Shown here: piece after piece, positions 37,164 through 48,750 of the stretch
Layout: every line of letters starts with the position of its first letter
Position numbering within the stretch: position 1 is the first letter of the stretch
DNA from: Vicia villosa
Lineage: Eukaryota; Streptophyta; Magnoliopsida; Fabales; Fabaceae
Reading direction: 5' to 3'
DNA: 64,000 bases
NCBI RefSeq assembly: GCF_029867415.1
Contig: NC_081181.1
Span: forward strand, 123,137,042-123,201,041
Notes under the pieces: model-generated
The model's input: the letters and a program-made list of their open reading frames with translations, nothing else
Told to the model about the DNA's origin: nothing
Databases searched by the model: none
Position numbers and translations under genes: made by a program

Positions 37164-37561
37164 GGTTGTGTTTGTGTGATTGTTTGGTATTTGGATTTTG
37201 TGTATCTGTGTGTATACTCAACCATAGGAGCCCCTAATTTATAATAGTAGTGGGTAGAAAAAATTAATGATGTTGCGTACTGTTTACAAGCACGCCTAAC
37301 ATGTATGATAAATGCAGACACACTGATCAATGACTGACTTGATGGGACTAGACGAAAGCATGCGTATTTGACTGACTGTCCAAAATAAAGAGTGGCAGTA
37401 TGGGCCATGAAGACAATTTCACTACGAGACAAAGACATAACTAGTTGATTTAATAAAGGATAATACAAATACATAACAAATAGAAATACAAATACAAATA
37501 CATTTACGAATACTAATACAAATACAAAAACATTGTCAATAAAAATACAGATGACATACAA

Positions 37562-39952
37562 CTAATTGTTGGTGGAATTTGATCCACGGTTAGGACAGGT
37601 ATTTCTATTGTGCCCGACTTCACGACATATGCTACACTTTCGTACCATTTTCTCATGATCCATCTCGGTTGTGATCCGGGTGCTGTTCGGGCGGCCTCTT
37701 TTCTTTCTCCGCATGTTATCATTATGCCAAACCACGTCCCCTTCATACGTAGGCCAATAATCCTCCTTTGCCATCACTTGAAATGAGTTGTTGTACACCC
37801 CGAGCAAGGTATCTGCCTTGTAAATGGGAGATAAAAGTGCTAACGGATCTTGATGCGCATACGAACATGCTGCAATTACATGAGAGCATGGCATCCGAAA
37901 GGCTTGAAACTTTCCACAATCGCACCACCCTTCATCTATAAGAACCCTGTATTGTTGTCTCGGAAGGCCCTCGTTATGGTCAATCGTTTCCTTAACACTG
38001 AAGGTCCGGTTGAATCGATCGAAAGATGTCACAATGTGGCTGTTGGCTTTGGCAGATTGCTCTTTCATGAATTTGACGCATGTTTCGCTCCATAATTGTC
38101 CGGATTCTATAACTGCATTCCAACGCTCACCTCTTCTTGCGAAAAGAGAAGCCATCCTATAGTATGTTGCTTCCACCAAGGCAGTAATCGGAAGGTGTCT
38201 GATGCCCTTAAACACCCCGTTCATAGACTCCACAAGATTCGTAGTCATGTGCCCCCATCGCTTCCCGTTGTCGTATGATCTGGTCCATTTCTCTCTAGCA
38301 AGACTGTCAACCCATCTGCCTGCATCTGGATTTGCCGCTACAATTTCTTGTCGATAATATTGGAACGTCGGTTGCGTCAACGCATATCCGGCATTTACAA
38401 GAGTCTTCCGAAGAGCCCTGTCCTTTATCTCCCGCATGAAATTTTGTGCGATGTGTCGAATACAATAAACATGCGTTGATGTAGGGTTTTGCCACCCGTT
38501 TGCTGGATTGTTGTACGCACTCTCGATGGCAGCATGTCTGTCTGAAATCAAGCAAAGTCCAGGTTGGGGGGCAACGTGTGTCCGAAGATTTCTGAGAAAG
38601 AAACCCCAACCTCCAGCAGTTTCTCCTTCCACAAGAGCGAAAGCAACAGGAAAGATGTTACTATTTCCGTCTTGAGCCACAGCCATCAACATGGTGCCTT
38701 TATATTTTCCGTACAACCAAGTTCCATCTATTTGAAGAATTGGTTTGCAATATGAAAATCCTTGTACACATGGGCGGAAAGCCCAGAAGAGCCTGTGGAA
38801 TATCACATTTCCTTGAAGTGATGTTCCGTCTGGAGATTGCGCCGGAAGGGTCTCTAAAATAGTAACAGTTCCAGGAGCATAAATTTGAAGCGCATATAAG
38901 AAATGTGGGAGTCGTTTATACGAATCCTCCCAATTTCCATACACAACTTCGATCGCCTTGGTCTTCGCCAGCCACGCCTTTCTATAAGACGGAGTGTAGT
39001 TGTACGTTGCAACAATATGAGAGATTATCGTTTTCACCTTTAACGATGGATCTTTTTCAAATAGAGGCAAGATTTCTTGACAAATGATGTCATAACTGAG
39101 CTTACGGTGATCTTGTGAAACATTTGTGTTAATACATGTGTGATCTTGGGAAATATATCCTATAACCCATGAGTCACTTCTCTTCCTGTATGATGCATGC
39201 AACCTGAATCCACAATCAGTGTTACTACAGTAAATTTTGTACCTTTCGACATTGGCGCGATCAACTCTAAAATCAACATTGTTTGCCATATGAAATCTTT
39301 TTATGGCCATGATACATGCCTCCTTAGAACGAAATCTGTCTCCTACTTTTAACCGTTGATCTGTTTGGGTGTATGGATCATAGAAAATATCAATCGATGG
39401 TTCGTCATCCCCATCAAAATTCAGGTTCCTCATGTGCACTGGAGGCATATGCACTTGATATCGTGGTACAACAACTTCCGGTTCATCTTCACTTTCCTCG
39501 TTTACCAGGTTATCAACTTCTATTTCCGGTGCTTCTTCTTCTTCATCTACAACGTCGACCTCTGCTTGCTCGTCTCCAAGTGCATCAATGACTTGTGACT
39601 CAACCATTTGTGTGGTTTGAACTTCTGGTAGAGTAACATACAGTTCTATGCATTCGTAACCAGAATACTCATGATTGGTAAACATATTCTGCATGTCTTC
39701 ATCGTCTTTGATCTCAACTTGGATAAACTTGACCGGGTTGTCTCCACGAAGAAATCGATATTGGTAAAATATCTGGGATACACCACCCATTGCAAGCTTC
39801 GTCTCTAATCTCCCTTTGAAGTAACTGAAATTTGCTTTTCTGCTTAAACAAAATCGTTTAACCTCAGTGTTTCTAAACAGAAAACCAACTTCTTCGTTGT
39901 CATAGGTCTCGCCAAAAATATGAGCGTTGATAATGTATTGCGGAGGGGCCAT
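37562..39952 (-). CDS. MULE transposase (MURA/MuDR-like, DDE)
   Basis: Uninterrupted frame. The ATG of MAPPQYIINAHIFGE (39952) is preferred, giving 796 aa; the frame stays open 18 codons upstream to 40006. Numbered from that upstream ATG, the order is: N-terminal PB1-like region (about 20-130), acidic linker (140-180), MuDR N-terminal DNA-binding-type domain with C260, C265 and the DHTC motif (about 200-295), and MULE catalytic core. The core carries D427 (IDGTW), D489 (ISDRH) and E593 (NLVESMN). A SWIM zinc finger follows (C695, C697, C707, H709), then a CCHC knuckle (C791, C794, H799, C804). These are the expected catalytic and zinc-binding residues of a nuclear cut-and-paste transposase acting on its TIRs. 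Nothing appears broken. Confidence 0.95.
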   Translation of the reverse strand: MAPPQYIINAHIFGETYDNEEVGFLFRNTEVKRFCLSRKANFSYFKGRLETKLAMGGVSQIFYQYRFLRGDNPVKFIQVEIKDDEDMQNMFTNHEYSGYECIELYVTLPEVQTTQMVESQVIDALGDEQAEVDVVDEEEEAPEIEVDNLVNEESEDEPEVVVPRYQVHMPPVHMRNLNFDGDDEPSIDIFYDPYTQTDQRLKVGDRFRSKEACIMAIKRFHMANNVDFRVDRANVERYKIYCSNTDCGFRLHASYRKRSDSWVIGYISQDHTCINTNVSQDHRKLSYDIICQEILPLFEKDPSLKVKTIISHIVATYNYTPSYRKAWLAKTKAIEVVYGNWEDSYKRLPHFLYALQIYAPGTVTILETLPAQSPDGTSLQGNVIFHRLFWAFRPCVQGFSYCKPILQIDGTWLYGKYKGTMLMAVAQDGNSNIFPVAFALVEGETAGGWGFFLRNLRTHVAPQPGLCLISDRHAAIESAYNNPANGWQNPTSTHVYCIRHIAQNFMREIKDRALRKTLVNAGYALTQPTFQYYRQEIVAANPDAGRWVDSLAREKWTRSYDNGKRWGHMTTNLVESMNGVFKGIRHLPITALVEATYYRMASLFARRGERWNAVIESGQLWSETCVKFMKEQSAKANSHIVTSFDRFNRTFSVKETIDHNEGLPRQQYRVLIDEGWCDCGKFQAFRMPCSHVIAACSYAHQDPLALLSPIYKADTLLGVYNNSFQVMAKEDYWPTYEGDVVWHNDNMRRKKRGRPNSTRITTEMDHEKMVRKCSICREVGHNRNTCPNRGSNSTNN

Positions 39953-40264
39953 TGTTGAGTGGGTAGAGAGTTTTATTTCAAATATGTAATCAGATGTGTA
40001 ATGCATGCCTAGACAAAGTCAGCACAAAACACGGGAATGCATGGTCATTTCAACACAGAATGCATGTGAACCCATCTTTATCACTTTGATATCTGTATCA
40101 CATGCATGCTCACCACTTGGCCCTCATGCACTTAACATCAACAACCACCAACCCTCTATAAATACTCTCATATACTTGCTTTCTTTTCACCAACATATAT
40201 TCTTCTTCTTCAAAAAACCACTTTGCATTTTCAATTCCGCAGAAAACTTAAAGAGTTCTTGAAA
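39953..40264. promoter_or_regulatory. Divergent promoter region of the MULE; TATA at 40157-40164
   Basis: 312 bp between the transposase start (-) and the PMD gene start (+). On + it has TATAAATA at 40157-40164, about 100 bp before the PMD ATG, followed by a pyrimidine-rich leader (ttcttcttcttc near 40200). A matching TATA box for the - strand gene is not obvious. Confidence 0.65.
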
Positions 40265-42300
40265 ATGGCTCAACAACTTCTTACCATGGGTGAAACACAC
40301 AGAGGAACTAGAGCGAATTTGGCGACCTTTGTAAGTTTATACTTATTTATTTCTAAACATCTATGCGTATATGATATCCAGTTTAATCGATTTATTTGTG
40401 GTTCTTAGGCTGTTGACCGATTCCGTACACGTTCTCACGCTTACGTTGAACCCGACGAGAGGATTATTCCGAATCTCCAAGCATGTGGCTTCGGACATAT
40501 CATAAAAGTTAACAACAACACCATAGACAGAAAATTCATCCTTGCCTTACAAGAGCGATGGAGGCCTGAAACCCACACGTTTCATCTTCCAATAGGTGAG
40601 TGTACTATTACTCTAGAGGATGTTTATATGTTACTTGGTCTGCCCATTGATGGTAAGGCTGTTAATGGATCTGTTCAACATGCTAATTCAATGTGTGAGA
40701 GAGTGTTGGGAAGAGATCTAGTTGTGCCTACTCAAGGTTCAAGAGGCCAGGGTATCAGTCTGGTCTCCCTTAGAGATTACTATGATGAACTCGTCTTGAT
40801 GGACAACTTTACTGAGGAGCATGTTTGGTTAATGACTAAGGTTTATATAATGTTGATGTTTGGTAAACTTTTATTCCCGGAGTCGACAGGTAACACTGTC
40901 AACTTTTTCTATTTAAGTAAATTTGACAGTATTAGCAAGATTAGGAAATATAGTTGGGGGTCCGCCGTTTTGGCGATGTTATACCAGTCTCTTTGTAAGA
41001 ACGCGGTTGCCGAGAAGTGCACCTTCTATGGATGTGCGTTCCTCCTACAAGTATGGGGTTGGTGGAGAATGCCGACGCTGTCCCCGGTAGGCAGGAACAA
41101 CTACACGTTCCCTTATGCAACAAGGTACGTCTTTTTCTCTTTTTCAACGCTATTCCTTGAATGCTAACTATCTTTTTCATAAAAATCTGAAATAACATTT
41201 TTGCTCTTTATTTTTTAGGTTCTGTGGTCCTAAATTGGATTACAGTAAGAATCCGAGGGGGAGTGTTGTTTTATATCGGGACCTAATTGATCACCTCCGA
41301 TCTGAAGATGTATTATCCCTAAACTTTTATATGATCATATAGATGTATTACAATTCATCATGCTTTTTAATAATATGTTATTTTTTCTCCCACGCAGTTT
41401 AATTGGAGACCATACTTGTTGCTAGACCATGAGCCAAACGAGAGTGACCGGGAAGTTTGGACTGCAGTAGTACCGATAATAAGGTTCAACATCATTGAGA
41501 TGCACCAATCTGACCGTGTGAGACTGCAGTTTGGCATGCATCAACCGATCCCGGATCCCCCCACTGATTTGGGTCGCTGGCATATTAAAAGAGTTAACAA
41601 TCAATGGGACCACGCAGATTATCGTACATTCGCACCTGAATTTTGTGAGATGTGGAGGCAGCGTCGCAGCCGTCTGTTACAATTCCCTGTTGCCCAACTC
41701 CCCATGTTTCCAACCGCGGGATACCTTGCTTGGTATAGAACAGTCACAACCCCCGATATGTATGTGTCAGACCCCTACTACCTACACGACCCCCGCCAAC
41801 AACAACACGCACAACAACCACCCCAACAATACGCACAACAACCACCCCGACAATACGCACAACAACCACCCCAACAACCACCCCAACAACCACCCCAACA
41901 ACGACAACAACGCCAACAACGCCGACAACGCCAAACATCCGAACAACCTGACCATGAGGAATTTCAAACAACACCAACAACGCCCTACCAAAGTCAACCC
42001 TTCCAACAACAATCATGGGGCTTCACCCAACAACTCCGTGACGCCGACCCCTCCACTAGGCTACCCATCCAACAACAATCGTGGGGCTTCACCCAACAAC
42101 ACTACGACGCCGGCCCCTCCTCCTCCACTAGGCAACCCATCCAGCAACAATCATGGGCCTTCACCCAACAACACGGCGACGCCGGCCCCTCCAGCTACAA
42201 TAGGCAACTCAGCCCCGACATGGGTCTAGATGACAATTACGACCCAAACGAGCAAATGACCACTCAATCGTCACAGTACGAATTTCCACAACACCAATAA
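40265..42300 (+). CDS. Plant mobile domain (PMD) protein carried by the MULE
   Basis: Four exons: 40265-40330, 40409-41124, 41219-41309, 41398-42300. They total 1776 nt and encode 591 aa. The start MAQQLLTMGETHRGTRANLA leads into ACGFGHIIKV, LALQERWRPETHTFHLPIGE and TITLEDVYMLLGLPIDG, then CTFYGCAFLLQVWGWWRMP and GSVVLYRDLIDHLRSEDFNW. These are characteristic of the PMD (aminotransferase-like plant mobile domain) of MAIN/MAIL-type proteins and many plant transposons. After about residue 410 the protein is Q/P-rich (APQ-PPQQ runs). It then has three 23-24-residue repeats around QQQSWGFTQQ. The TAA at 42298 looks premature: the same frame stays open to 42660. The role of PMD proteins in transposons is unknown; the host paralogues affect silencing and development. 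Confidence 0.9.
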
Positions 42301-42660
42301 TATGGGTACACCACACCCCAGCAAACAATGCCATTTTTTCAAGGTCAATCAAGCGCTGGGTTTTACCGACCATGTGACGCAACTCCACCGCCAAGACAAA
42401 TCTTTGAGGGCATGGGGACCCGACTATTTGACAGCAACATACAAGAATACATGTCCAATGAGCGCATGGAGGGGCTAATCCGAGGACCGCCTACCCAGAC
42501 ACAACAAGAACAACCAAGGAATAGGGGGGGTCGTGGAGAAGTCGGTCGTCGAGATCCTTCCAACCGGATTCGAGTAGTTCCAGATTGCGGAACTGGCGGT
42601 GAGAGGGGTCATGGTCCGGCGCCGGGTCGGAGGGGTCATGGTCGGAGGGTTCGTGAATAG
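42301..42660 (+). pseudogene. Cut-off C-terminal extension of the PMD gene
   Basis: In frame with the last PMD exon directly after the TAA. It begins YGYTTPQQTMPFFQG, keeping the Q/P-rich style, and ends in an RG-rich tail (NRGGRGEVGRR ... GRRGHGRRVRE) before TAG at 42658-42660. Continuity of frame and composition suggests one nonsense change (for example CAA to TAA) removed about 119 residues in this copy. A regulated readthrough or alternative 3' splice is less likely. Confidence 0.65.
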
Positions 42661-42869
42661 CATAATATCCATGTTTTATTATTTATCTTTTGTGTACCGT
42701 ATTTGTAATGTTTGAACTGTATGACCGTATTTCTAATGTTGTTTCTGCATTTCTTGTATTTGTAATGTTTGGAATGAATGACATGTGGTGTTTCATTATT
42801 TATTTAATTGTTAAAACAATTTTGTTAATAAATAAAAAAAATTTAAAAAAAAATAGTATATAAACAATT

Positions 42870-42901
<32 letters not shown>

Positions 42902-42908
42902 TATACAT

Positions 42909-43119
42909 AGGCGCCACCCTAGGTGGCTAAAAAGGGAAAAATATGCATTGATGCCACCCTGGGTGGCGCATAGGTTAAGAAGTTTTGGTCTTTGGCGCCA
43001 CCTGAGGTGGCTCCTATGTGGAGACCACCTCTGAAACCTGGTCATATGCGTAATTTTGCCGAAAACATGGTTTTTGATGTAAATAAATTATTAAACATGG
43101 TTATTTGGATTTTTTTTTC
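42909..43119. repeat. Right TIR of the MULE with three short palindromes
   Basis: Inverse of 36350-36560. Palindromes sit at 42913-42927, 42953-42967 and 42997-43011, mirroring the order and spacing of the left end (40 and 44 bp). Inner parts between palindromes differ from the left TIR; the outer 100 bp are almost identical. Confidence 0.92.
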
Positions 43120-45199
43120 GCATAAATTTACTCATATAAAAAATAAAAAAATACAGTATAATGATAATATATTTTAAATACTAACCATTGATAGTCATTT
43201 TTTGTTAATTCAGAAAGATACATATGTGATGAGATGATTAAATTGAGATAATGAAGGACCTATTTATAAAGAATAACCAAAATGGGTAAAGAAAAAATCC
43301 TATATTATTCGAACATATAAATTTCTTTTGTAAAAAAAAAAAAACATATAAATTTATTTTAAAAACAAAAAATCTTATTACTTCAACATGCACCGAGGTC
43401 CAAAACGTGACACAATGTTGAAATCCATTACTAGTAGTATATCTTTAGATAGTTCCGTGGCAACTCTACAAATCAAAATAAAGCACTTTGGGAAACTAAA
43501 CAAAGAGAAGAAAGGAAGAAAAAAGAAGGCAAAAGCAAGTTCGCAAAAACGTATATCTCCCTGTAAAATTTGAGGAAGGAAGCAAGTTATGTTTGTGAGA
43601 GGGAAGGGACAAACAACTAAAGTATCTTTCATTTTCGCTTTGGGAAGCAAGCAAGGTAAGCAATACAATATATCACTCATTTCTCAAAAACTCAACCTTT
43701 CCTTGTCTCGGCTGTCTTATTTACATAAAAAAAAATGCAAAGTTATAGTTGATTCTTTTGGGTTAATGTTTCTTATCGCAAGGAAGAGGAAGAAAATAAA
43801 AGTTTTTGAGTCTGTCAGAGCACCGTGTGACCACCCCAGTTGGTAGAACCCAACCAGGAACGATCATCTACAGCTTAGATGATGACCACACATGTAGATC
43901 ATCCTGGCCGTTATTCACGCTCTGATCACACGGTCTTAGTTCATCCACCAGACGTATGTTCCTGTCTCCTTTGAAATCAAGGACACAGTAGTACGAGCCT
44001 ATAGAACAGATCCTGTTCAAGTAAGGTCGTGCTTTAACCTGCTTAGACGGAGGGATATAAACAATCAAGATCTGTCGCGCGTGAACGATATGGGAGTAAT
44101 ATAATGGTTTCTATTACCGTGGCTCTCGCTTTGGGATTTATTTATGCAAAAAAAAAGTTTCTGATAAGTCTCGTAATCTTCGCAGATTTTGTAACAAAAC
44201 AAAGAACTCTAGTAAGATTGTATAGGTGACATTGTAAATATGTTTCTAAAGCACTCTTATATTTATTGGTAGTCTCGTAATTCATTAAAAATTGGATGCT
44301 TTTTTTAGAAGACTTTTCACCTCAGAACTCAGTTCTGATTTAGATTGATATACGGTTTACGTATTGTTAAATTAACAGATAATGTATTAGGTTCTAGCTC
44401 TACTGATAGTGCATATCTAAACAATGCTGATTCAAATGTATGTTGCTTACAAGCAGGTTGACACACTGATATCTGCACATTGTCTGATCACATTCAAGAA
44501 CACATTATAAGCAAAATGTTACACAATTGACAAGAATTCTTTTCTTGCAGGCTAGGTTTGGATCTGACTCTTAGAATTGTCGCACCTGTGTATGCTCACT
44601 CTTTGAAAAAATAATATGAAAAGTGCAACAATATGAACTAGTTCTGCCTTGGATAGATATATTGTTTACGCAAAATTAAATTAACTGATGATATGTGTTA
44701 GGCTCTACTAGCTCTACTGACGGGTTTCAAGAATTTTGATTCAATGATACCTGTACTTTCAATTCCAACAAATGAATACAAAATTATCTTTCAATTGAGC
44801 TGTGAATAGCTGATGAGTGAGCTAATTTAGCTGTCAACTACTGCCCACATCAGTCTATTTTAGTTCAACTTTTATATTTATTTAGACTGTGCATAACACT
44901 AAATCTTATGATGTACAAACTGTTGAGCCAAAAGTAACCTTCAATGGCTCTAACCCTAACTCTCTGATTGTAGTTAGCAGTAGCTAATTCATTTCCTTAA
45001 TCAATTTTAAGTTGTCTACTGATTGTGCATTTCCAAACAAGGATGATTTAAGTGTATGTTGTTTACAAGCAGTTTGACATACTGATATTGCACTATCAGT
45101 TCCAATAATCGAATGCAAAGTTATCTTTATTGATTTGTCTCCTTCCCACAGAAGCTGTTGCCTTTTATATTCTCTGTGAAATCTGATATTTGCCAGTAG
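43120..45199. other. Intergenic; diverged internal repeats, one unidentified ORF
   Basis: A minus-strand frame at 44068-43868 (VKARPYLNRICSIGSYYCVL and DFKGDRNIRLVDELRPCD) continues past its stop in similar style, but I do not recognise it. About 44340-45110 contains two diverged direct copies: ttcaaatgtatgttgcttac, acaagcaggttgaca near 44435 and ttaagtgtatgttgtttac, acaagcagtttgaca near 45047. They lead into the REP-like remnants and may belong to the same duplicated segment. Confidence 0.4.
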
Positions 45200-46850
45200 C
45201 TCGGTCTGTACACCTCATATGCTTAAACAAAGATGGAATAGATTGCGTAACTCAATACAGTTCTTTTGTTGCAAGGTGAGTTCATATTCATGTTTTTTCC
45301 TCTTCTATATTTGCATTGTAATTCAATTGTTGCTAGGTTTGAATTTGTAGTTATTAAGTTTAGTGAAGCCATTGTCCTTGTTCTGATATTGTCATCAGAA
45401 CAATATATCTTTTTGGGTCAAGATGAAACTAATTTCTCCCTGTTATTTTCATGTCAATGTCAATGTTTGGATGAATGTTGTAAGACATTGGATCATATAA
45501 AGGTGCTAGATTAGCTGCGGGCCAGGATTTATATAGTCGTCAGTTTATCCTAGACCTGTCCTTCACGATTCTATCAAACTGCCTTTGTCTTTCAAAGACT
45601 TTACGATGAAAGTTTGATACGTTTATTCATGGTAGAGGGTAGAAAAGGTAGAGGTCGAATGAGTGGATATCTGACTTAAGTCCCACATTGTCTTATGCAA
45701 TACAAAACTAAGCTGATCACATATAAATTGAAAGAACCTCTTCTAATAATACTCACAGAGCCGTGTGATGATGACATAGCGAACTATTCTTTCGCCTTTT
45801 ACTAAAGAATACCGTGTCAGCGTCACATTTAGCGGCATACGCTAGTTTTTGGAAGAGTCCTCCTTGTTGAGGGTTCTGCAATATCAGTTGAAACTTTGCC
45901 AATTCTTTCTGCATTTCAGCATGATAGGAGTGGCTCAATAATATCAGTATTAATTTCAGCATGTGGAAGAAGGGGTAGCTCAGTGTTTGATCTCTTATAC
46001 CATAATTGTGAATGAAACTGTATGATCAATTGTGTATTTAACTTTTCAGAATGCATATTACAACTGAATAAAGTATTTATATACTATGGATGCTTAATCA
46101 TTCTGGTGGATGTCAGTTTCTATTTTTCTTTGAAATAGTTAAATTGATCACCTTGTGCAATGAAGAGTACTGTGTGTTATGACTCATTATAGTGCATGCA
46201 TAACCTGTTGCCTTGCGTCATTACACTAAGATAAAGCCTCTCTGTCTTCTACAAGATACTTACCTGGATGGAGTCAATAGGTGATCAAGAAGGCCTATTA
46301 AGTGACCTCCATTGCACTTAGGAGGGGTGCTGGCCTAAGGTCTCCCAATTGAGTTTTAAGATTTTGCTGGTTCTTGAGGTTGCTCCTCATAATTGAGTTT
46401 TAAGAAAAGCTGGTTATATATGTGTTAATGTTATTGTATTATGTATCTCTTTTGTCATCTGTACCATAAAGTTATCTTTGGAGTTCAAATCTTGAATAGA
46501 AGATTCCTTGATATTTGTATATTAAACACTAATAAGAATATAACCTACACCAACATCCTAACCACTAAACTCTGTAATCCCTTAACATACCATTTCTCCT
46601 GAAATAGACTCATAATTTCAATAACAGAAGATGGTAACAAGGAGCTAAACTCAGTATTGCTGTCAACGTATTCTTGAGAACTAACATTTAAAAATATTTA
46701 GCTGTCATTCAAATTTTTGTTAATTTGTTTTGGTTCTAATTATGAATTCCCAGACTTATTTTTCTTATCATTCTTACATTCTGCAATGTATTTCGTTTGT
46801 AGACTTCACATAGTTACAGTTTCCCCCATGATTGTTCACAAGCAGTTTGG
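45200..46850 (+). pseudogene. Rearranged remnants of a second REP gene
   Basis: Several separate stretches match the intact REP gene of this window. 45225-45290 (aaagatggaatagatt, ctcaatacag, aggtgagttcatattca) matches exon 2 and its donor at 29190-29250. 45490-45590 (tataaaggtgctagattagc, gccaggatttatatag, gtccttcacgatt) matches exon 5 at 29760-29840. 46150-46260 (atagtgcatgcataacctgt) matches the end of intron 1 at 29045-29105. 46650-46830 (tcttgagaactaacatttaa, acagtttcccccatg) matches intron 6 at 31510-31620. Stops, deletions and order changes make it non-coding. Confidence 0.8.
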
Positions 46851-47074
46851 AAATCCTATAGTCAAAAGGGTATTATTTATGAAGTCTCATTCCAGTCTAT
46901 CATAGCTTTAGCTATGTCCATCTTGATGTCTATATAAGCTTTCTTTCTCTTGGAAGCTTTTATAATCTATATATACGTATTATTGCAGTATGCTAGATTG
47001 CTCTTTAGAAATCTGTAGAATCTTTGCACCCTGTAACCATACTATCTGTGAAAAGAGTTTAAAGGTAGTGCGCT

Positions 47075-47223
47075 GACAGTGTAAACTAATTTTACACCTA
47101 CAACCAATCAAAATATTTACACTTGCTATGTTATATTAGTTTTTTTAAATTAAAATTGTGTTTTAACTAGATACATGATTGTGATTGGTTGACAGTGTAA
47201 ATTGTAAAATATTGTACACTGTC
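47075..47223. mobile_element. Short MITE (gacagtgta ends)
   Basis: Starts gacagtgtaaactaatttta and ends ttgtaaaatattgtacactgtc, with ccaatca / tgattgg also inverted inside. About 149 bp, non-coding. A target duplication was not clearly seen. Confidence 0.6.
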
Positions 47224-47309
47224 CGTGTATATCTCTTTTTCTCTTGTATAAATTGTATTTATAAATCTATTAGAGAGCCGTTTTTCAATCAAATGTAAAT
47301 TGTATTCTT

Positions 47310-47436
<127 letters not shown>

Positions 47437-47860
47437 GTAAAGTAAGGGTATGTATTTTTGAATGAGTTAATTTTCCGAGAGTAATGTGGCTTATTTAGTA
47501 TGAATGTGATATACGTGAATTAGTAGAAAAGAAGTTTGGCTGAAAATTTGATAGAGAAACATTATAATTATAAGAGTATAGTCTTATCTAAAGACTTCAC
47601 ATAATAGAGAAAAAAGTTCGAAGTTCTATGTAGGAGATATTTTATGATAGTTGGAGTGTGCTCCAAGGTATCTAGGTTTGTATTTGGAAGAAAGCAACGT
47701 GGCCGGAGGCGCATTACCGCACAAAATTTAAAATTTGATATAGTTAAATTTTGGTTAAACAAAATTTCATAAAAAATTTGTCATGGTTAAATCTCGACAA
47801 AATAAGACACCCTTATTTGTTTTGTTATTATATTTAAAATGTGACTAATCTAACTTCAAG

Positions 47861-48020
47861 GGTTGATCTAGTGGTGAAGGTTTATGTCAGGAGAATTTAT
47901 TTTTCTCAAAATTTCAGGTTCGAATTATGTTAGGTGCAAATAATTTCTGTATTAGACTAAGTCTGTAAAATTCCGCCTTTAAACACGTCCCTCGCAAGTG
48001 GATGGTGAAATTGTTTCCTT
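47861..48020 (+). mobile_element. Probable tRNA-derived SINE
   Basis: A-box-like tgatctagtgg (47864-47874) and B-box ggttcgaatta (47917-47927) are spaced as in pol III promoters. The 3' part (tccctcgcaagtggatggtg) ends in T-rich DNA. Flanking duplications could not be defined, so the ends are approximate. Confidence 0.6.
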
Positions 48021-48218
48021 TAAATTAGCCGATAGCTTTGACTTTAAACATTATTATTTGAAATTTTTAATTTTGTTTGTGTATTAATTTTTCAAGAAAC
48101 GAAAACCTTTAATTATTATTAGTTTAAAATTTTAATTTCAATCCACGATGTGTTTTCTTAACACATTAACGCCCGTTTGAATTATCTTTTCCTCCTCTGT
48201 TCGACGTACTTTCGAGTT

Positions 48219-48750
48219 GGGATGACAATACGCGGGTCGGGGACGGTTATTTTCTCCCCCAAACTCAAATCCGAATCTCTAAATAATCCCCGTGCCCCGT
48301 CCTAAACCCAAACGGAAATGGAGAATTAAAACTCAAACTCGACCCAAACATTTCGGTTGGGTTCGGGTATCTCCGTCTGCCACCATCCATTTAGTGAAAA
48401 TTCATTTTTTAAATAAAAATAGTTACTTTTCCAAAATTAAATTACATTATAAATAATAAAATAAAACAATTTCATACATACATTTAGAATATGTTAAATA
48501 ATAAATACAAATCAAAATATCAAAATATTGACCACTTATTTAATATTTTAATTTATCAAAAATAAAGAATAATATACAAAATGAAATAAACAGGGCGGGT
48601 TCGGGGGCGGGTACTAGTGTCCCCATTACCCAACCTGTCCCCATATTTTGTAATCGGACAGAACTCAAACTCAGTCAAAGGTAGTTTTCCGCGTCAACTT
48701 CAGAGCGAGTTCGCGTGGATACCCGCAAGTACGGATTTTGTTGTCATGCC
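48219..48750. mobile_element. Non-autonomous DNA element with gggatgacaa ends
   Basis: Ends gggatgacaatacgcgggt and acccgcaagtac...ttgtcatgcc are imperfect inverted repeats. tactttcgagtt (48207-48218) and tacttccgagtt (48751-48762) flank it, differing at one base. The subterminal regions are ggggcggg/ccccg-rich and the core AT-rich. Probably hAT-like, though a 12-bp flank repeat is longer than the usual 8 bp. Confidence 0.65.

Larger units (their letters stand above)
36350..43119. mobile_element. Complete Mutator-like element (MULE) with transposase, PMD gene and small ORF
   Basis: The 6770-bp element starts GAAAAAAAAATCCAAATAACC and ends with its inverse. Terminal repeats of about 210 bp match almost perfectly over their outer 100 bp. 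A 9-bp target duplication with one mismatch flanks it (gcataaata 36341-36349; gcataaatt 43120-43128). Gene layout: small ORF (-), DDE transposase (-), a central divergent promoter, and a plant-mobile-domain gene (+). This differs from maize MuDR, whose two genes are transcribed inward from the TIRs. The transposase is full length and its catalytic residues are intact, so the element may be young and autonomous, or nearly so. Confidence 0.92.

Noticed and set aside
41744..42016. Valine/glycine-rich antisense proteins
   Set aside because: Shadow frames of the Q/P-rich repeats in the PMD exon on the other strand.
45753..45962. Small protein on - in the REP remnant region
   Set aside because: No family recognised, and it lies within rearranged duplicated non-coding DNA.
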